Shown: positions 9,831 through 23,623, counted from the stretch's first letter. The stretch is DNA of 64,000 nt from Fomes fomentarius (GCA_022606135.1 JABYQN010000001.1:4464001-4528000); one strand, 5' to 3'. Notes: generated by a model not told the origin, from the sequence alone. Numbers and translations are program-made.

Positions 9831-11975
9831 TCATCCACTCACCTCCTGCCCGGAGTACGCATGTGCATGAGCCGTGGCACTCGCACTCGCAGCCGCAGCC
9901 GCACCACCACTCTCTGACCGCGGTGACGTTGGCGTCTCCACGAGCTGCGCCGAGAATTCGAGCATCGTCGTGAACTGTGTCGCATGCCCAAAAGCCAAAT
10001 CAGAACCAGTCAGCATCCGGCCCCACGCACCCGACGATCTCGATGCATACCTGAGCCCCACGAATAACCTGAACCTCGCCCTTTCCGTCGGTCCCGGTGA
10101 GCGTGAGCGGCAGCGTCTCGCGCTGGGCCCCGAGTGCGCGCTGCATCGTCCCCGCACGCGCGTTGAGTTCACGTACACTGTGAAGTAGCGAAGGGATGGG
10201 GGAATTCAACAAACTCAGCCGGATTCTGGCAGTACGAGTGAGTCAGAGGCGATTACGCACGCTTGCTGTATACGAAGTAGAAGGCGAAGTACACGAAGTT
10301 GCCGGGGAGCGTTGTAAACTGGGCCCATCCATGATTGACTTTAGCGTCCAGTTTATTGGCGGATGGGGTGAACTAGGGCGACGACGCACTGTTATCAGGG
10401 CTATTACTGCACACAAGCTAAGAGGGAACCAGGGCACTGGGGTTAGCTTGCTGCTGTGGAGTCTTAAACCGAATAAAAGTGCTGCATATGTACTCACCTA
10501 GTCAAGAGTCCCGTATTGATGCTATACTTGATAAGGAGCGAGATCGCAGAATCTGGACTTCATTCAATGTGTTTCGGTGTTAGATGAGCAACACCGGCTG
10601 TCAGGGACGGCATGCTTCCCGCACCTTTCGAGCCCAGTCTTCATTCGCATCAGCAGGAGACATTGCGATGCGGTGAGTATGCCATCCGCGGCAACATCCG
10701 CTGCGAGACCTGCCCAAAGACTCCACTGTTCATGCGAGCGATCGTTCAAACCTGGGCGGACATATACGAATGATGACTGAAACGTACCGAGAATTCGTGG
10801 ACTTCAGCCATCAGCGCCAAAGATAATCTGGAGAGGTCGACGAATTTAGCCTCTGGTGAAAGGACCGCAAGCATGGCATGGACTGACCCTCTCACGACAA
10901 AGTCTGCCACCCGGTGTCAGCAGAGTAAGTATGTTTGTCTTCTAGAGGATCAATGCTCACAGAGCCCCACTCCTGCACTGGTCCATATGTTTCAGCGCCA
11001 CAGCGAAATATGATGTAACGACGCACCAAATGCGCACAAAGAGAGTGCATACTGGGCGGTTTTGGTGAGTTGCACACTAGATCGGCTCGGCTATTGTGGA
11101 CTCACGATGATGAGCACGGGGACGAACCAGCGCCATTCACCCACTTCACGTTGACATATGATCAGACATCATATAGAGCAGGACTGTGCATGAAGATGGA
11201 GTCGATGCTAGTGGACACGCACGTTTCAAGATCCTCAGCCCGAATACACTGATCTGTGTGGTTAACGGGATCCAAGGCTACAAGTAAAAATAGTCACGCA
11301 CCCACGAACCATCGTATTGCTGATGAGCTGACAGGAAGCGGAATCGATTAATAGGGAAGACATGGACCATCAGATTGTTTGACGTGACATACACTGACGA
11401 CAACCATAGCCTTGAGCAATAGATGAGTTCTGTGGCAGCAAACGCGTCGATTCCCTGACGTACCGCAAGTCCCCTGGACATCAGGTATATTGCGGCAATC
11501 ACTGAGAACGTCATCTTATTGGTGGATGAGGGCGCTCACCATACAGGCTTCAGTATTCCTTCAAAATTGCCGAACTCGGTGACAGCGTAGTGATACATGG
11601 CCGTGGTGAGGAAGACGACATGAAGCGTGTCAAGTATCCTGACGTTCGAAGCAGAGCAGGGATCCGCATTGAGTGCATGGCTTTGGCTCTCGCGGGCGGC
11701 TCTGAGAGAGGTTGAAGGACTTACCATAGCAGCGAGACCGACACGCGTAAGATCAGCCCATCCTTGAAGCCATACGCAAAGTACATCCACGTCTGCAAGC
11801 TGGTGATGCCGTAGAGCCTGTTCCAATGAACGAAATGTACAGAATGAGGATGCATACTACACGTTACGTGAGATTGGACTTACGTGCAAGTGAAAGCAAA
11901 TCCCAAGAAAGTGGCGCCCAACGTTGCGTCTAGCTTGCTCCGAACTACGCCCGACATCTCCAGAAGGCCAGTCAT
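9831..11975 (-). CDS. DUF6534-like multi-pass membrane protein, probably degenerate
   Basis: ATG at 11975 gives MTGLLEMSGVVRSKLDATLG, then LYGITSLQTWMYFAYGF, then ILDTLHVVFLTTAMYHYAVT, the opening order of the DUF6534 membrane family of Agaricomycetes. Further exons give SVIAAIYLMSRGLAVRQGIDAF (11514-11440), LAADVAADGILTASQCLLLMRMKTG (about 10730-10640), IKYSINTGLLT (about 10520), a spliced FTTLPGNFVYFAFYFVYSK (about 10330-10260), and a C-terminal LNARAGTMQRALG. Two things are wrong for a live gene. A piece resembling the family's third helix (LMVHVFPINRFRFLS) lies after the fourth-helix exon instead of before it, and 10890-11270 has no clean exon. The last exon ends in an Ala/Ser/His-rich tail. 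I call it a DUF6534 locus whose integrity is doubtful. Confidence 0.6.
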
Positions 11976-12467
11976 CTTCGGAGTGTGTTGTTGTGTTGTT
12001 TGCTTCGTTCTCTAACTGGATTATGTGTGAAGTGCTGAAACAAGCGAATACAAGATGATACTTGGAGGTTGTCGGGAAGGTGAGAAATGTAACTGAAGGT
12101 ATGAAGACTTGCAGTCAAAGAGCGTGCGGAAATGCGGAGACCCAGGAGAAGAGGACAACTATAAGAGACAGCGAGCCCGACAGCGGCGATAGAGTTCCTT
12201 CAGTGAAGATGCGAAAGATTGGCTGCCGTGCGACTAGTAGGCGCTCTCGACGCACAACCTTGTCTTCATATAGCCATTTACAACCCGAGAACGCTGCTCA
12301 GCAGAAGCTTGTAAGACATGGCCATGTCGATAGAGTGAGGTTGGTTGCCATCTCGCCAGGATCCACAAACATCTGGTCACTAACACGTTCTCCAGCGCTG
12401 AAAAGTGGGACACGACTCTCGTGATCGATCGTCATTGTTCATGTTCACGCATCCTGGGCGCATCTTA
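11976..12467. other. intergenic, nothing recognised
   Basis: Upstream of the DUF6534-like gene, so its promoter should lie here. A 120-codon plus-strand frame at 12062-12424 has no protein-like features and I do not count it. Confidence 0.4.
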
Positions 12468-12725
12468 TTAATCAGGAGAAGACGATGCAGTATCCTCATA
12501 TGGAGGCGGGATTGCTTCGGTAACCTCGCTCGAACACTTCTCCAGGCTGTCCGCTGGGAGTAAGCTAAGTCCGATCAGTCCACAAACCAAGGATAGAGCT
12601 GCACTTACCCAGACAAAGTACAACGTTGACAGTTCGTTGCAGCGACAGTGTTCTGCGCTCGACAGGACGAAGAGAAGATGTGTCGTACACGCCAACGGTC
12701 GCCGCCGCGTGGCGTTTTGTGCCAC
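12468..12725 (-). CDS. possible C-terminal exon of a small membrane protein
   Basis: A minus-strand frame has one hydrophobic segment (STLYFVWVSAALSLVCGLIGLSLL) followed by a polar tail LEKCSSEVTEAIPPPYED and a stop. The PPPY near the end is the type of motif bound by WW domains of Rsp5-like ubiquitin ligases. I could not find a convincing upstream exon or start. It may be a fragment or chance. Confidence 0.2.
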   Translation of the reverse strand: MAQNATRRRPLACTTHLLFVLSSAEHCRCNELSTLYFVWVSAALSLVCGLIGLSLLPADSLEKCSSEVTEAIPPPYEDTASSSPD

Positions 12726-13093
12726 TTCTACTTTTCATGACACTGCCTACTGAAAAAATAAGAGCACCGGCGCCACCGTCCTGTCCGACGGCCACTATCA
12801 CACGAGGCGAGGATATGCTATCCGCCGTGCGCCTTGGAACGTAGAACTTGAACGCTCTACACGATATTTCATTCTGCGCGTGATTGTCAGCTGAAAGCAG
12901 CAGTGTGCGAGATCCTAGCTCACATGATGAGCAGCCATTACACTAGAAACTTGGTTCAGTACGCGACACGCTTTCGCAAGGGATTGATTTCATGCATTGC
13001 ATTGCGCACAACATAGTTACAATTGCTCATACCTGCACCCCTGCTGGCAACTTGTCAGGACAGGCGCAGGCGCCCAACCTCGTTTTTGGGCAT
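12726..13093. other. intergenic, nothing recognised
   Basis: Downstream of the S1/P1 nuclease stop codon; presumably its 3' UTR. No other signal seen. Confidence 0.4.
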
Positions 13094-14805
13094 TTAGGGC
13101 AAGCTCGAGGCACCGTCAAAGATGACGTTGAGCCAGGCCGCGAGGCGGTATCCCTGTTTGGCGAGCTGCAAGTCAATCACGGGCACTGCGGCCGTGTAGT
13201 AGCTACTCGTGCAGAGGTCCTCGTCGGCTGTGTACGTGAACACGACCGACTGCATTCAAGATGGAGCAAAAGCGAGTGAGCATGAGCATCCCGAAATTCA
13301 TACTCATCATCCCGCAGGGATCGGACTTACACAGCAAAGCGCGTTAGACTCGCGGGCCCAGACGAGCGGACACTCGAGCGGGGTGATCGTCGCGGAGGGC
13401 TGCGCCGCGCTCGTCGTACTCGTCTTGCTGGTGGCAGCGGAGGCGCGCGCAAGGAGACGCTTTACGTCGTCCTCGATCGTGTGCGGGACTGAGACTGAGA
13501 CGAGACTGGAGTTGACGTTGATGTCCAAGAGGCGCTTCGTCAGGTCTGAGACAGCCTGAGTAGTTGACGTGCAGTTCAGCCAGTCGCGAGTGAGCGACTT
13601 GTACGAGCCAGTCTGCGCAACCCACCAGGGTAAGCACTGAGCGTGGTGAAGGCGAGTACGGCGCACCTCGATCCTGGAAATGAGATCTGCAGCGTAAGTC
13701 TCGACGGTGTTACTGTGGTTCTCCTTGATGTTCTTTGCGACCATACCAGTGTCTTGATGGCGGTCAGGCGAACAGCGAGACGCTGATTTATGAAGGATGG
13801 CGTACCCCATGCAGCATGAAGGCTGGTCTTCGTGCCAGAGCATTTCGTGTCAATCTCGTTTCCACCGACTTCGTAATTCTGCAACAACGGGATCGGTACG
13901 CATCGATATAGGGGACTGACAATGTAACGCACCTCGACGTGCAGCGGCTGTCCGATATCCCCGAGGAACTGAGCACGTATCGCGCTGATGAGCCACTTAA
14001 CCCGTGTTCTAGTGAGATACATACGTGATCTGCACGTCAACCTGTCGATGAGTCAAGGCCGTCCCATCGCAAGAACGTTTGTAACGCTCACCAAGAAACT
14101 TGAGTGCGTCCTGCCGTTGCTGGTCATCAAGAGACGTCTGCGCAACGCGCGTCGTATAGTTGGCAATTGCAGTCACTGTTGTTGGACCGACAGCGGAGTG
14201 AGATCTTGGCCAGCACAGCACATACTTGGACACCTACAAATACATTTGCCTTTGCCGCAGTCGCGCGTTTCTTGCACCGAGCAAGACCCGTTTATGGGAG
14301 AATCTGTGTCCCAACTGTCAGTCAATGTTGCGGAGACGGCTCCGTTCAGTGGCGTACGGACCGTTGGCATCGACGAAGTGGAGGGGATTAGACCAGCCAG
14401 CGTACCCTTTGACGTACCGCACAGTGTCCGCCCACTTCCCCGCGAACGACGTCAGTTTAGCTGAGGATTGCGTATGGAGCATGCTCAGGAGACGTACCGG
14501 TGCTGCTGGACCGAGGGACTGGTTGTAGGTGTCCCCAAGAGAGGACTGAACGAAAGCCAAAGCTTTCGGAGCCAGAAACTATATCACGGAGAAGAGAGCT
14601 TAGCTGAATGTGAATGGATGCAGTAGCGCCCGGAACAACCGACATGCTGGGCGACATAACTGGACGCAAGTCAATTCATAGGCGGATGTTGAGAAGGTCC
14701 GGGGGCTTACCCGATGGTTTCGTGGCCGAGTTTTCCCCAAGCAGCGGCGCCAGTAGTGCAGATTGCAATAGCGAAGAATGCGGTTAGTGCGGCGCGCATA
14801 GACAT
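13094..14805 (-). CDS. S1/P1-type zinc-dependent nuclease, secreted
   Basis: ATG at 14805 encodes a signal peptide (MSMRAALTAFFAIAICTTGAA) cleaved just before a tryptophan, giving the N-terminus WGKLGHETIG expected of S1/P1 nucleases, where the terminal Trp and the His bind zinc. In order follow WADTVRY, NPLHFVDAND, SCSVQETRDCGKGKC, TAIANYTTRV, DHFLGDIGQPLHVE, EVGGNEID, LHAAWDTGM, and a C-terminus GYRLAAWLNVIFDG. All main zinc-ligand motifs (WxxxGH, HFxD, HxxGDxxQPLH, HxxWD) are present. The gene has many small introns. The His of HxxGD is supplied only by a 5-nt exon (14025-14029). The family cleaves single-stranded DNA and RNA and removes 3' phosphate from nucleotides; the secreted enzyme would serve phosphate and nitrogen scavenging. 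One intron retains a long run of polar residues when read through, so the middle exons need cDNA support. Confidence 0.88.
14025..14029 (-). other. predicted 5-nt microexon of the S1/P1 nuclease gene
   Basis: On the minus strand ATCAC is preceded by GTGCAG and followed by GTATGT. The exon before ends in phase 1 (...AAG TTT CTT G) at a GTGAGC donor, and the exon after starts in phase 0 (TTC CTC GGG GAT) at a CTCAG acceptor. Joining them directly is out of frame. Inserting these five bases restores the frame and gives KFLDHFLGDIGQPLH, with the expected zinc-ligand His. Confidence 0.7.
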
Positions 14806-15698
14806 CGTTACCTAGGGATATCAGTAGTCGAGGGCGGTGGCCTTCCTGGGCTTATAGTGCTCGAGCACTGACGTATATATAGGTGGCAAAAGGACGACCG
14901 CCGACCGACCGTCGGCTGGGGTACGTCGGAGGCTCCGACAAGACCATATGGCACTGTCGCGCTGAAATGGGGTTCGGACCATGCACCGGGAAGCTTCTTT
15001 GCGACATCCCCATCAAGGACACGCTGAGCACATGGGGGTGGTGTAGCGCTGCGAGTTCCACGCCGTCACGTTCGATAAGCTCGGAACATTGTTGAACGAG
15101 GTGAGCTGCAGTGCTCGTCTATGCCTACAGCTGATTCCGTCGATTATGTATGGTCAAAAATAGCGGATGATGGTAGCATCCGTCGTCGATTCGCCAGATT
15201 CGCCAGCCTCAGGGGGCTGAGCGCTGACATACAGATACGGCCAATCATTAGCAAAACCTCATCTATTCAAAAGATCATCTCAGTTTCTCGCTTCTTCAGA
15301 AATTTAAGATGAGCCGACAAGTCTTTGAACGCCTGATATGGGTCTCGGTATCTTCACCTGCCCTAAGATGGTGAAAGTGAATTTTCCTGCTGTGCTGGAC
15401 TCTTGAGTTTCCACGACACAGCCCAATAGCTAGCCAGAGCCCACGGATATAACGCGAACATGATAGGCCTGGAAACGAGATGGAGAGTGAGGAGAAGATG
15501 GTGGTCTCACCACAAGTCTTAGTCTGGCATTGAGCAGCTCGTCGCGTCCGCGCCACCGGGGACAAGCACAGCCAAATCAATGGATCTCGATTGAATGAGC
15601 GCCCAAAGCACCGAAGGAATTGGTCCGGGAAGTGGACAGCAAACTCAGCAACACACTTTTGCTCACCGTCCGCGACGCTGAGCTCGTACCCTGTGAAG
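14806..15698. other. intergenic, divergent promoter region
   Basis: Between the divergent nuclease and mitochondrial EF-G genes. A minus-strand TATATATACG run at about 14872-14880, some 70 bp upstream of the nuclease ATG, may be its TATA box. An in-frame ATG at 15591 would extend EF-G by 36 residues, which I consider 5' UTR. No other gene seen. Confidence 0.45.
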
Positions 15699-18444
<2,746 letters not shown>

Positions 18445-18827
18445 ACTATAACTTATGCCGTATAGACGTCCTTGGGTATCACGCACAACTCCCCGCTCAC
18501 CTCATACATTTCTCACATTCGTGCTCCATCACTAGTCGTCGCATATCGCTGCTCGTCGTCGCATAGCCGGTCACTCACCTTACACATCCTGTATAATTCA
18601 CCACCCACACGTAGTAAGTAGTAGCAGCTAGACAGAACACTGCTGCGCGCATTGCACATCTATGCCCATGGCAGCCGCACACCATAGGAATAAATCATTC
18701 AAAACATTCCAGAGGTAGACTAGTCTACAACCGATCGCGTGGTGGTGCTCCGAGCTCCGCGATGTGCGCCATGCGACATGCGTGTATGTACTTGGTCCAA
18801 AGGTCCAATGTGTTTCTGCGCGCGCGT
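18445..18827. other. convergent 3' region between EF-G and SEC13
   Basis: The two genes end toward each other, so this holds both 3' UTRs and polyadenylation sites. An AATAAA-like AATAAATCATT lies near 18690 on the plus strand. No gene. Confidence 0.5.
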
Positions 18828-20284
18828 TCAGCTGGTCATGTCGCTCACGCACTCCCACACGCCCTTGAGGTTCTCCTTCCAGAGCGTGACCTTGCCGTCG
18901 CCGCAGCTGACGGCGAGGATGTTGCCCGCGAGCGACCAGGACACGCGCCAGACGACGTCGGGGAACTTGCCTGCGGGTGCAGCAGCCGCACCGCCAGTCG
19001 GAGACACAGATGCAGAGGTGGAGGGGTCGAGCGCGGTCTTGACCCAGGGAGACGTAGGCGAGTCTTTTGTCCAGATAACCACTGTCTTGTCCTGCATGAG
19101 ACACGTACGTATCAACACGCCGTCCCCCATTTATTCAGCATAAAAACGTCACCGTGAACGATACTCACTTGAGACGCAGTGGCGATGTAGCTCCTCGGCA
19201 GGCCAATGTTAGGCGCCCAAGCGACGTCACGAACCCAGTCGGCGTGGCCCTCGAGGACGTCCTCCTCGACCCACGCCTGCGTGTCGTCGTGGAAGCCCCA
19301 GATCTTGACGAGGTTGTCACAGCCTGCGCTCGCGAAACGCTTCACGCTTGGTACGGCCGCGGGGGCCTGGCCTGGGAGGGTGTTTGAGGGTTGGGGGACG
19401 AGGAGGGAGCCAGGCTGGACGGCGGGAGCCCAAGAGACTGCGTTGCAGCCGATGGCGTGGCCTTCGAAGACGTCTGCGCCCCATGTGCCGTCGTCTGCGG
19501 GAGGGGAGGTGCACGGTACAAGCAAATGAGATCAGGCAGGAGCAAAGGAGAGCGGTGGAGGAACCATGGTTTTCGTCGAATACCGCGATGGAAGACGTCA
19601 AGACAGTTCCATAGTGAGGCTCAGAGAGATACGCACTTTTGAAGGTGAGAACGGAAATGGTGCCGTCAGAGGACGCGCAGGCAAGGATGGCACCGAGCTC
19701 GTACGGTGCCCAGGATACGGAGTTGACTGCAGACGATGAGCGCGAGTGCACGGTTGCACTGTACAAAGCATGAGACGCACCTGAAGCTTTGTGGAGGGTG
19801 TGCTCCTTGATCTTCGTCCATCCACCCGCACCAGGACCCTGTCCCAACTGCTCCTTCCAAATAATAACCTTGCCATCGTATGAACATGACGCGAGAATGT
19901 CGCCAAACTTGGGGTGCGCCCATGCGACTTGCCATACGGGGCCGGTGTGTCTAGCACCGACGCGTTCACGAATGGCTGGAGTAGGAGATTCTGCAGAACT
20001 CACCCCTTCAGCGTATGCCCAGGCGTCCGTTGCGCCTCGCCGTCCACCACATTAAAAACTTTCACTGTCCGGTCTGACGAGCAAGTTGCGAGGCGTTTTC
20101 CGTAGTAGTCTAGCTGTGCGTCGTGCTATACTTCCTCCATCAATACGCGGTGAGCGCGAGACAGGCGCGAAACCTACAATCATGTCTTCATGAGACGTCT
20201 CGATTGGGAGGGGCTCCCCCGTTGTGGTAGACGGCTGTGCCTACAATCAGCAATGTTCTGGACAAGTATATGCCGACATACCAT
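18828..20284 (-). CDS. SEC13: Sec13, COPII coat and nuclear-pore WD40 protein
   Basis: A six-bladed WD40 protein of the COPII outer coat (with Sec31) and the Y-shaped nuclear pore complex. The N-terminal blade ([23 protein letters not shown]) is followed by [99 protein letters not shown], and the C-terminus [20 protein letters not shown] then [14 protein letters not shown]. The stop is at 18828-18830. The best start puts a single ATG codon (20282-20284) in its own exon: ATG is followed at once by GTATGT, a 41-nt intron ending GATTGTAG, and then GCACAGCCG, giving [16 protein letters not shown]. Motifs and length match Sec13 closely. Confidence 0.95.
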
Positions 20285-21262
20285 GGCGGAGAAGATGAAA
20301 GGGTCGTAGGATATCCGGGGCGACGTGGAAGTACGTTTGGACGCGTTGACGATGATGTATGCGAGTCGAACCAGTTCAATTCGGACACGTGGCGATTATA
20401 CTGAACACTACTTAGGCGTTTATGTATATGAAGATATTGCACCTTCATTCTCTCCGCCAGTCACACCATCACAGAGCATAAGAAATCGATCGCGTGGCAG
20501 AAGGGCTGACGATGTTTCACAGCCGTTGCAGCATCAACGAGCGTCGATGTGCTGGGTGCACGGTCGCCAGCATGGCATGGACATCCGAAGTCCTCAATGT
20601 CCCGACCCGCGGGCGTTGAAGACGGTAGGGCTCTAGTGATAATTCATCTCGAGCTGGAGCGCGCCATGTGAGAAAGTCCTACTTATGCGCGAGACTCCTC
20701 ATGAAATTGGTAAGGCTTTGTCGACGCTACGGGAACACCGTTTCATATCAAGGCCAAGCCGCTTGCGGATGAGCTCGCAATCGTAGGTACGTTCGTGTGC
20801 CTGTAGTATGTTATGGCTGCTGTCTGTATAGTTCTCGTCGATTCTTTCTTTTAAGGATCCTTTGCACCGATAGAGGTATGTCCTAGGGAATCTGGAAGTA
20901 TTTGTACGCGCGACTCTTTGGACGATCGCCAGGGCTGGTTTACTAAAATGACCGATCAAAACATGATTTGTTCGAGCTTCGCTGACATACACTACTGACC
21001 AGGTATCCACTCTGCTACTGAATGCTGAATGGGCTTGTGTCGGCGTCATGAACTGGTACGTGCTTAACGAGGATCCTCTGACGAAGTACCTCAGTCTCCG
21101 TCTGGCCCACATCTTCCACGATGTAACAGGCCGAAAGAGACATGAAAGTTACGCATAAAAAGTACGGAAGGAGGAGGTTCGAGTTAATTCATGTGAGTGT
21201 GCATGTTCTGCCCTCCGCTTTGATCACGTAATACACAGGCCTCAATACTACGTCTCAACATC
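20285..21262. other. intergenic, nothing recognised
   Basis: Upstream of SEC13 and downstream of the ABM-like gene. A minus-strand 137-codon frame (20699-21112) has no family features and no splice partners. The SEC13 promoter must lie at the low-coordinate end. Confidence 0.45.
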
Positions 21263-22028
21263 TTATGACAGTTTCACTGCTAGGACCTCCAACGTGACGA
21301 CATCCGGCGCGCCCTCGAGCAACCTGTCTACATTCGCGAACAGTGCCTCCGCTACCTTGCCCTTCAGATGCGCATCCAAACCACCCTGGCTCGGAAAGAA
21401 GTCGATGATGCCGAAGACATTCGTGCCAGGGAACTCAATCGCGTACCACACCGGAGTCTCGGGCTCCGCTTCGACTAAGGGTAGTGCACCCTAAGACTCG
21501 GAGCTTCAGACTCCGTTTGCACCGTGCTGCCCAGGAACGTGCTCACCTGAAGGAACTCCCGGACGTTCTGTACCTGGTCCTGCTTCGCCTTTATCAGCAC
21601 CCGCAGCCCAACCGCGAGCCCCTTCTTGACGTCAGCCTGGGGCGCAGAGGGGGGAAGTTTGCTTGCGAGAATGTTGAATGCGCCAGCTGGGATGTCTGGC
21701 CCCTTCGCAAGGAGCTTGTCGCTGTTGGCTATCAACGCCTCTGCGACCTTGCCGTTGATGTGCGCCTGTCGCCCGCTCTCCGCCGCGAAGGCGTCGATGA
21801 TCGCGTAGGTCGGGGTAGGAGTCTCGTACTTGACGGCGTACCATTGCAGCGTCTCTGGCTCCTGGTTACCAGACAAGAGGCTGTAGCCAGCCAGGAGGAA
21901 TTCGCTGAGCGCTGCGCTCTGGTCAGATTTGGCCTCGAGTGGCACAAGCTGTCCGATCTTTGCTGAAATGAGGTGAGCACTTGCATGTATACCATATTGT
22001 GAGGGGATGGCGTACGTTGAGTCGACAT
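21263..22028 (-). CDS. two-domain ABM-like (dimeric alpha/beta barrel) protein
   Basis: The first exon, ATG TCG ACT CAA C at 22028, is spliced (GTACGC...TTTCAG) to KIGQLVPLEAKSDQSAALSEFL. Two similar domains follow. The first has ETLQWYAVKYE, TYAIIDAFAAESGRQAH, and GKVAEALIANSDKLLAKGPDI. The second has ETPVWYAIEFPG, VFGIIDFFPSQGGLDAH, and GKVAEALFANVDRLLEGAPDV. This pattern fits the antibiotic-biosynthesis-monooxygenase-like fold, which normally works as a dimer of one domain, so a fused tandem may form a pseudo-dimer in one chain. The intron between the domains (about 21545 to 21470) has a good GTGAGC donor but its acceptor is ambiguous. Substrate and activity are unknown. Confidence 0.75.
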
Positions 22029-22384
22029 CGCTCAGGTTTGTTAGGCAGACTCGAGGCGGACCCACCCGCCAGCCTTATATGTATCACGCCGCCATGGGAG
22101 TCAACTGTGCCACCCTCGTGGCCACTACTCACAGACTCGAACCGTGTCTTGGATGATACTCTCACGATGTCCTTCATCTAGCAGAATCATCTCCGTCATC
22201 GCTCGCAAGGCTCCAGTCTCGACATCCACAGAAGGAGGGTCCCACAATCATCTTTGGCTTCGCGCTTACTGTCCCCGCCAAAGGCGATTGTATTCCTACA
22301 CACGATGGTGGCCGGCCGCCAGTATATGGACTTCCCATCATCCTCTACTTTCTTCCCCTTGACTCGTCGACCTTACTCAGCTCC
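22029..22384. other. divergent promoter region
   Basis: About 350 bp between the divergent starts of the ABM-like and LRR-like genes. It contains a candidate TATA-like TTATATGTAT at about 22073. No gene. Confidence 0.4.
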
Positions 22385-23623
22385 TTGACACGCGCCACCC
22401 TTGCGACAGCCATGCATGCTCTTGGCAGCCACAAGCGTCAGCAGAAACGCAATGCCTCTGCAGCGCCACCGGAAGCACCAGGAGAGATTCTGATCCTCAC
22501 CCTAGGCATCCCCAAAGATGACAATGAGAAAGACGTGGTTACCCTGGGAGAAGTGTTACTCGAACACGTCCCACACTTCTACCCCTTCGCGAAAACGCTC
22601 CTTGCTGCGGGCATAACCCACAAGCCAGTGGCCGTGCGGTACCTCCTAGGCTCCCCGACCATGGCGATCTCACACGCCGAGTGCCGGTTGAGAGATATCA
22701 TGCAGTTGCCGATCCTCCAGGGCCTTCTCAACCTCGCCGTTCTGACCAGTCTGCAGCTCGAGCTACCTCTCTTCAGCCCACATGCGTTGCCACCGCTCAC
22801 GGCGCCCTCTCTCACAAGTCTTTGTCTTCGAGGGGAGCTTCCATGCACCTATCAGTTCATCGCAGCGCTGTATGCTCCGGCTCTCGGTACACTCACCATC
22901 CACTTCCACCGGAACCAGTGGGACAGGCTCGACACACTCGACGATCCCATGCGCGATGCTGCGTACGCCACCCGTCTCTTCCCCCAGTCCTTCCCTTCCT
23001 TGCGGACTCTCAGGCTCGAAGAGAGGGAGCCCCGAACGCGCTTGTCGGATGTCTCGCTTGGTTGTGCAATCCGGCCCCTAATGTACATACCGACGCTTGA
23101 AGACGTCGAAGTGCAGATGGAGACATCTCCGCTTTGGGTGAGCGACGAGGATATCGCCGAGATCGCAGTGGCCTGGCCCGACGTGCGCAGACTCGTGCTG
23201 ACATGCAAGAACGCGGCGAACCGCTGTCCGTCGTGCACGGCCCTCCGGTACATCGAGGCACAGTGCCGGGAACTCGCGGAGCTTGGTCTTCCGAAGCTCA
23301 GGTTGGACGAAAACCTGCAGGACGTGGAGTTCAATGCTCTCCAAGGAGATCCTCGAGGAGGACACGGTGCTTGGCCAAGCGGGTTGGTCGGCATGGACGA
23401 GGAGCCACATCCTCTGCGCATGCTCCGGGTGTCGTGCCAAACAAGCGGGACGGCGTCGAAGGAACAGTGCATGACACTTGGGTGGTGTCTCGCGATGTTG
23501 TTCCCAAACCTGGAGACGGACCCGCGGTTCTTGTCTGCAGCGAGCGCGAACTTGTACACGAGTGATTGGTACACGGTTTGGATGGGCGTACAGAGTGCAA
23601 GGGCAGGCCTACATTATGCATGA
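22385..23623 (+). CDS. LRR-like protein of the basidiomycete F-box family, no F-box seen
   Basis: A single uninterrupted frame of 412 codons. From about residue 100 the protein reads as irregular leucine-rich repeats (LLNLAVLTSLQLELPLF, LTAPSLTSLCLRG, SFPSLRTLRL, IPTLEDVEVQ, WPDVRRLVLTCKN, CRELAELGLPKLRL, HPLRMLRVSC). A Cys-containing CKNAANRCPSC segment and a C-terminal SDWYTVW complete it. The layout is that of the very large family of basidiomycete F-box/LRR proteins, but no F-box is visible in the first 90 residues, and upstream bases offer no extra exon that I can support. It may be an F-box-less member or carry an unrecognised upstream exon. The start is the first ATG of the open frame; MHALGSHKRQ at 22412 is an alternative. 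Confidence 0.7.
   Translation: MTRATLATAMHALGSHKRQQKRNASAAPPEAPGEILILTLGIPKDDNEKDVVTLGEVLLEHVPHFYPFAKTLLAAGITHKPVAVRYLLGSPTMAISHAECRLRDIMQLPILQGLLNLAVLTSLQLELPLFSPHALPPLTAPSLTSLCLRGELPCTYQFIAALYAPALGTLTIHFHRNQWDRLDTLDDPMRDAAYATRLFPQSFPSLRTLRLEEREPRTRLSDVSLGCAIRPLMYIPTLEDVEVQMETSPLWVSDEDIAEIAVAWPDVRRLVLTCKNAANRCPSCTALRYIEAQCRELAELGLPKLRLDENLQDVEFNALQGDPRGGHGAWPSGLVGMDEEPHPLRMLRVSCQTSGTASKEQCMTLGWCLAMLFPNLETDPRFLSAASANLYTSDWYTVWMGVQSARAGLHYA

Noticed and set aside
13094..14805. Direct joining of the two exons on either side of 13975-14095.
   Set aside because: It shifts the frame and loses the HxxGD motif; the 5-nt exon is the better model.
22852..23574. 240-codon minus-strand frame.
   Set aside because: Lies entirely opposite the LRR-like gene; composition is Ser/Arg-rich as expected of a shadow.
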